This document shows positions 63,286-64,000 of a stretch of DNA of 64,000 nt, piece by piece. The stretch comes from Bacteroidota bacterium (GTDB taxonomy: Bacteria; Bacteroidota; Bacteroidia; Chitinophagales; Chitinophagaceae). The notes under the pieces are model-generated. The model was not told the DNA's origin and searched no databases. It was given only the letters and a program-made list of their open reading frames with translations. Location of the stretch: assembly GCA_947461125.1 (NCBI GenBank), contig CANHHX010000001.1, forward strand, positions 1-64,000. The letters are read 5' to 3'. A program made the translations under genes and the position numbers. Position 1 is the first letter of the stretch, and each line of letters opens with the position of its first letter.

Positions 63286-64000
63286 CTATAATCCACTTTT
63301 TTTAATGTACAATTCTTTTTTAAATAAGGAAACATCACTCGCTACCATCTCCTTAACCAATGCTGCTAAATCATATTTAGGTTTCCAGCCTAATTGAGTC
63401 ATTGCTTTTGTAGGATCTCCAATTAATAAATCAACTTCAGTTGGTCTATAATATTTGGGATCTACTTTAACAACTACTTTTCCTTCTTCCAATTTGTACT
63501 CACCAGTATTTTTTACAACATAGGCTTCTTCTGCTTCATCTTTTCCCCTAAATCCTAATTCAATTCCTAATTCTGCAAAACTCATTTTCACAAAATCACG
63601 AATGGTTGTAGTAATACCCGTTGCTAAAACAAAGTCTTCTGGTTTTTCTTGTTGCAATATCAAATACATTCCTTCTATATAATCCTTTGCATGACCCCAG
63701 TCTCTTTTTGCATCTAAATTTCCCAAGTACAAACAATTGTCCATACCTAAAGCAATTTTCGCTGTTGCTCTTGTAATTTTTCTTGTTACAAAGGTTTCTC
63801 CTCTTTGCGGTGACTCATGATTAAACAAAATACCATTACAAGCATACATGTTATATGCCTCTCTATAGTTTACTGTAATCCAATAAGCATATAGTTTGGC
63901 AACAGCATATGGAGAACGAGGATAGAATGGAGTAGTTTCAGATTGAGGTACCGCTTGTACTAAACCATACAATTCAGAAGTTGATGCTTGATATATTTTT
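63286..64000 (-). CDS. gmd: GDP-mannose 4,6-dehydratase, 5' end outside the window
   Basis: The frame is open to the right edge; the first visible residues read [15 protein letters not shown], with the Ser/Thr-Glu of the active site, followed by [15 protein letters not shown] (Tyr-x3-Lys), [18 protein letters not shown] and [19 protein letters not shown], all GMD hallmarks. About 238 residues are visible. A TTG at 63972 is an internal leucine, not the start. It supplies the fcl gene two bases downstream. It is much closer to canonical GMD than the isolated copy at 10399. Confidence 0.95.
   Translation of the reverse strand, partial: KIYQASTSELYGLVQAVPQSETTPFYPRSPYAVAKLYAYWITVNYREAYNMYACNGILFNHESPQRGETFVTRKITRATAKIALGMDNCLYLGNLDAKRDWGHAKDYIEGMYLILQQEKPEDFVLATGITTTIRDFVKMSFAELGIELGFRGKDEAEEAYVVKNTGEYKLEEGKVVVKVDPKYYRPTEVDLLIGDPTKAMTQLGWKPKYDLAALVKEMVASDVSLFKKELYIKKSGL

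Overview
The window looks like a chromosomal segment of a low-GC member of the Bacteroidota, probably near the Chitinophagaceae. This is inferred from the AT-rich sequence, the TAnnTTTG-type -7 promoter motifs, the multi-SLBB outer-membrane export protein and the tandem Wzi-like barrels. It is dominated by cell-surface polysaccharide genes. No rRNA, tRNA or CRISPR array was seen. Several genes appear to use TTG or GTG starts.

Layout. (1) 1-7222, plus strand: an export cluster with the end of a DUF1972-type glycosyltransferase, a WcaJ-like initiating sugar transferase, a Wzi-like protein, a Wza-like SLBB protein and a Wzz-like chain-length protein. (2) 7203-10262, minus strand: two more Wzi-like barrels. 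(3) 10399-11361: an isolated AT-rich GDP-mannose 4,6-dehydratase-like gene. (4) 11362-17829: an accessory island with a tyrosine recombinase, an excisionase-like protein, a DUF2188 protein, a MerR-like regulator and several unknowns, flanked by gene-poor DNA with decayed repeats. (5) 17830-20883: a YdcF/DUF218 gene broken by one in-frame stop, then metF and metK, convergent around a terminator. (6) 20940 to beyond 64000: about 43 kb of minus-strand glycan biosynthesis genes with short gaps and many start-stop overlaps, so probably one or a few very long transcripts.

How region 6 works together. From its 5' end it carries gmd and fcl (GDP-L-fucose); wbpA and wbpE; then pseB, pseC, a fused sialate-synthase/cytidylyltransferase, an MBOAT plus SGNH acyltransfer pair, a Pse-associated methylase, a WbuX/Y/Z amidation set, two GNAT acetyltransferases and pseI. 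Next come a GT-B-like transferase, a flippase, a methyltransferase and a second amidation set (HisH, HisF, WbpG), then wbpB and wbpD, an OafA-type acyltransferase and glycosyltransferases alternating with two asnB-type amidotransferases. A multi-pass polymerase-like protein, an FkbM methyltransferase, a two-domain oxidoreductase, wecB/wbpI, a heparinase II/III-like protein, a WbuB-like transferase and a PglC/PglD/PglE-like trio complete it. The inferred products are a UDP-ManNAc3NAcA-type sugar with an acetamidino group, a pseudaminic-type nonulosonic acid that may also be amidinated, and GDP-fucose. They would be built into a repeat unit that is flipped, polymerised and exported, perhaps by region 1.

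Most notable: the NeuB/SpsE-SpsF fusion in a Pse pathway with no visible pseG or free pseF; two complete amidation cassettes in one locus; the nonsense-interrupted DUF218 gene; and the unexplained structured DNA flanking the integrase island.
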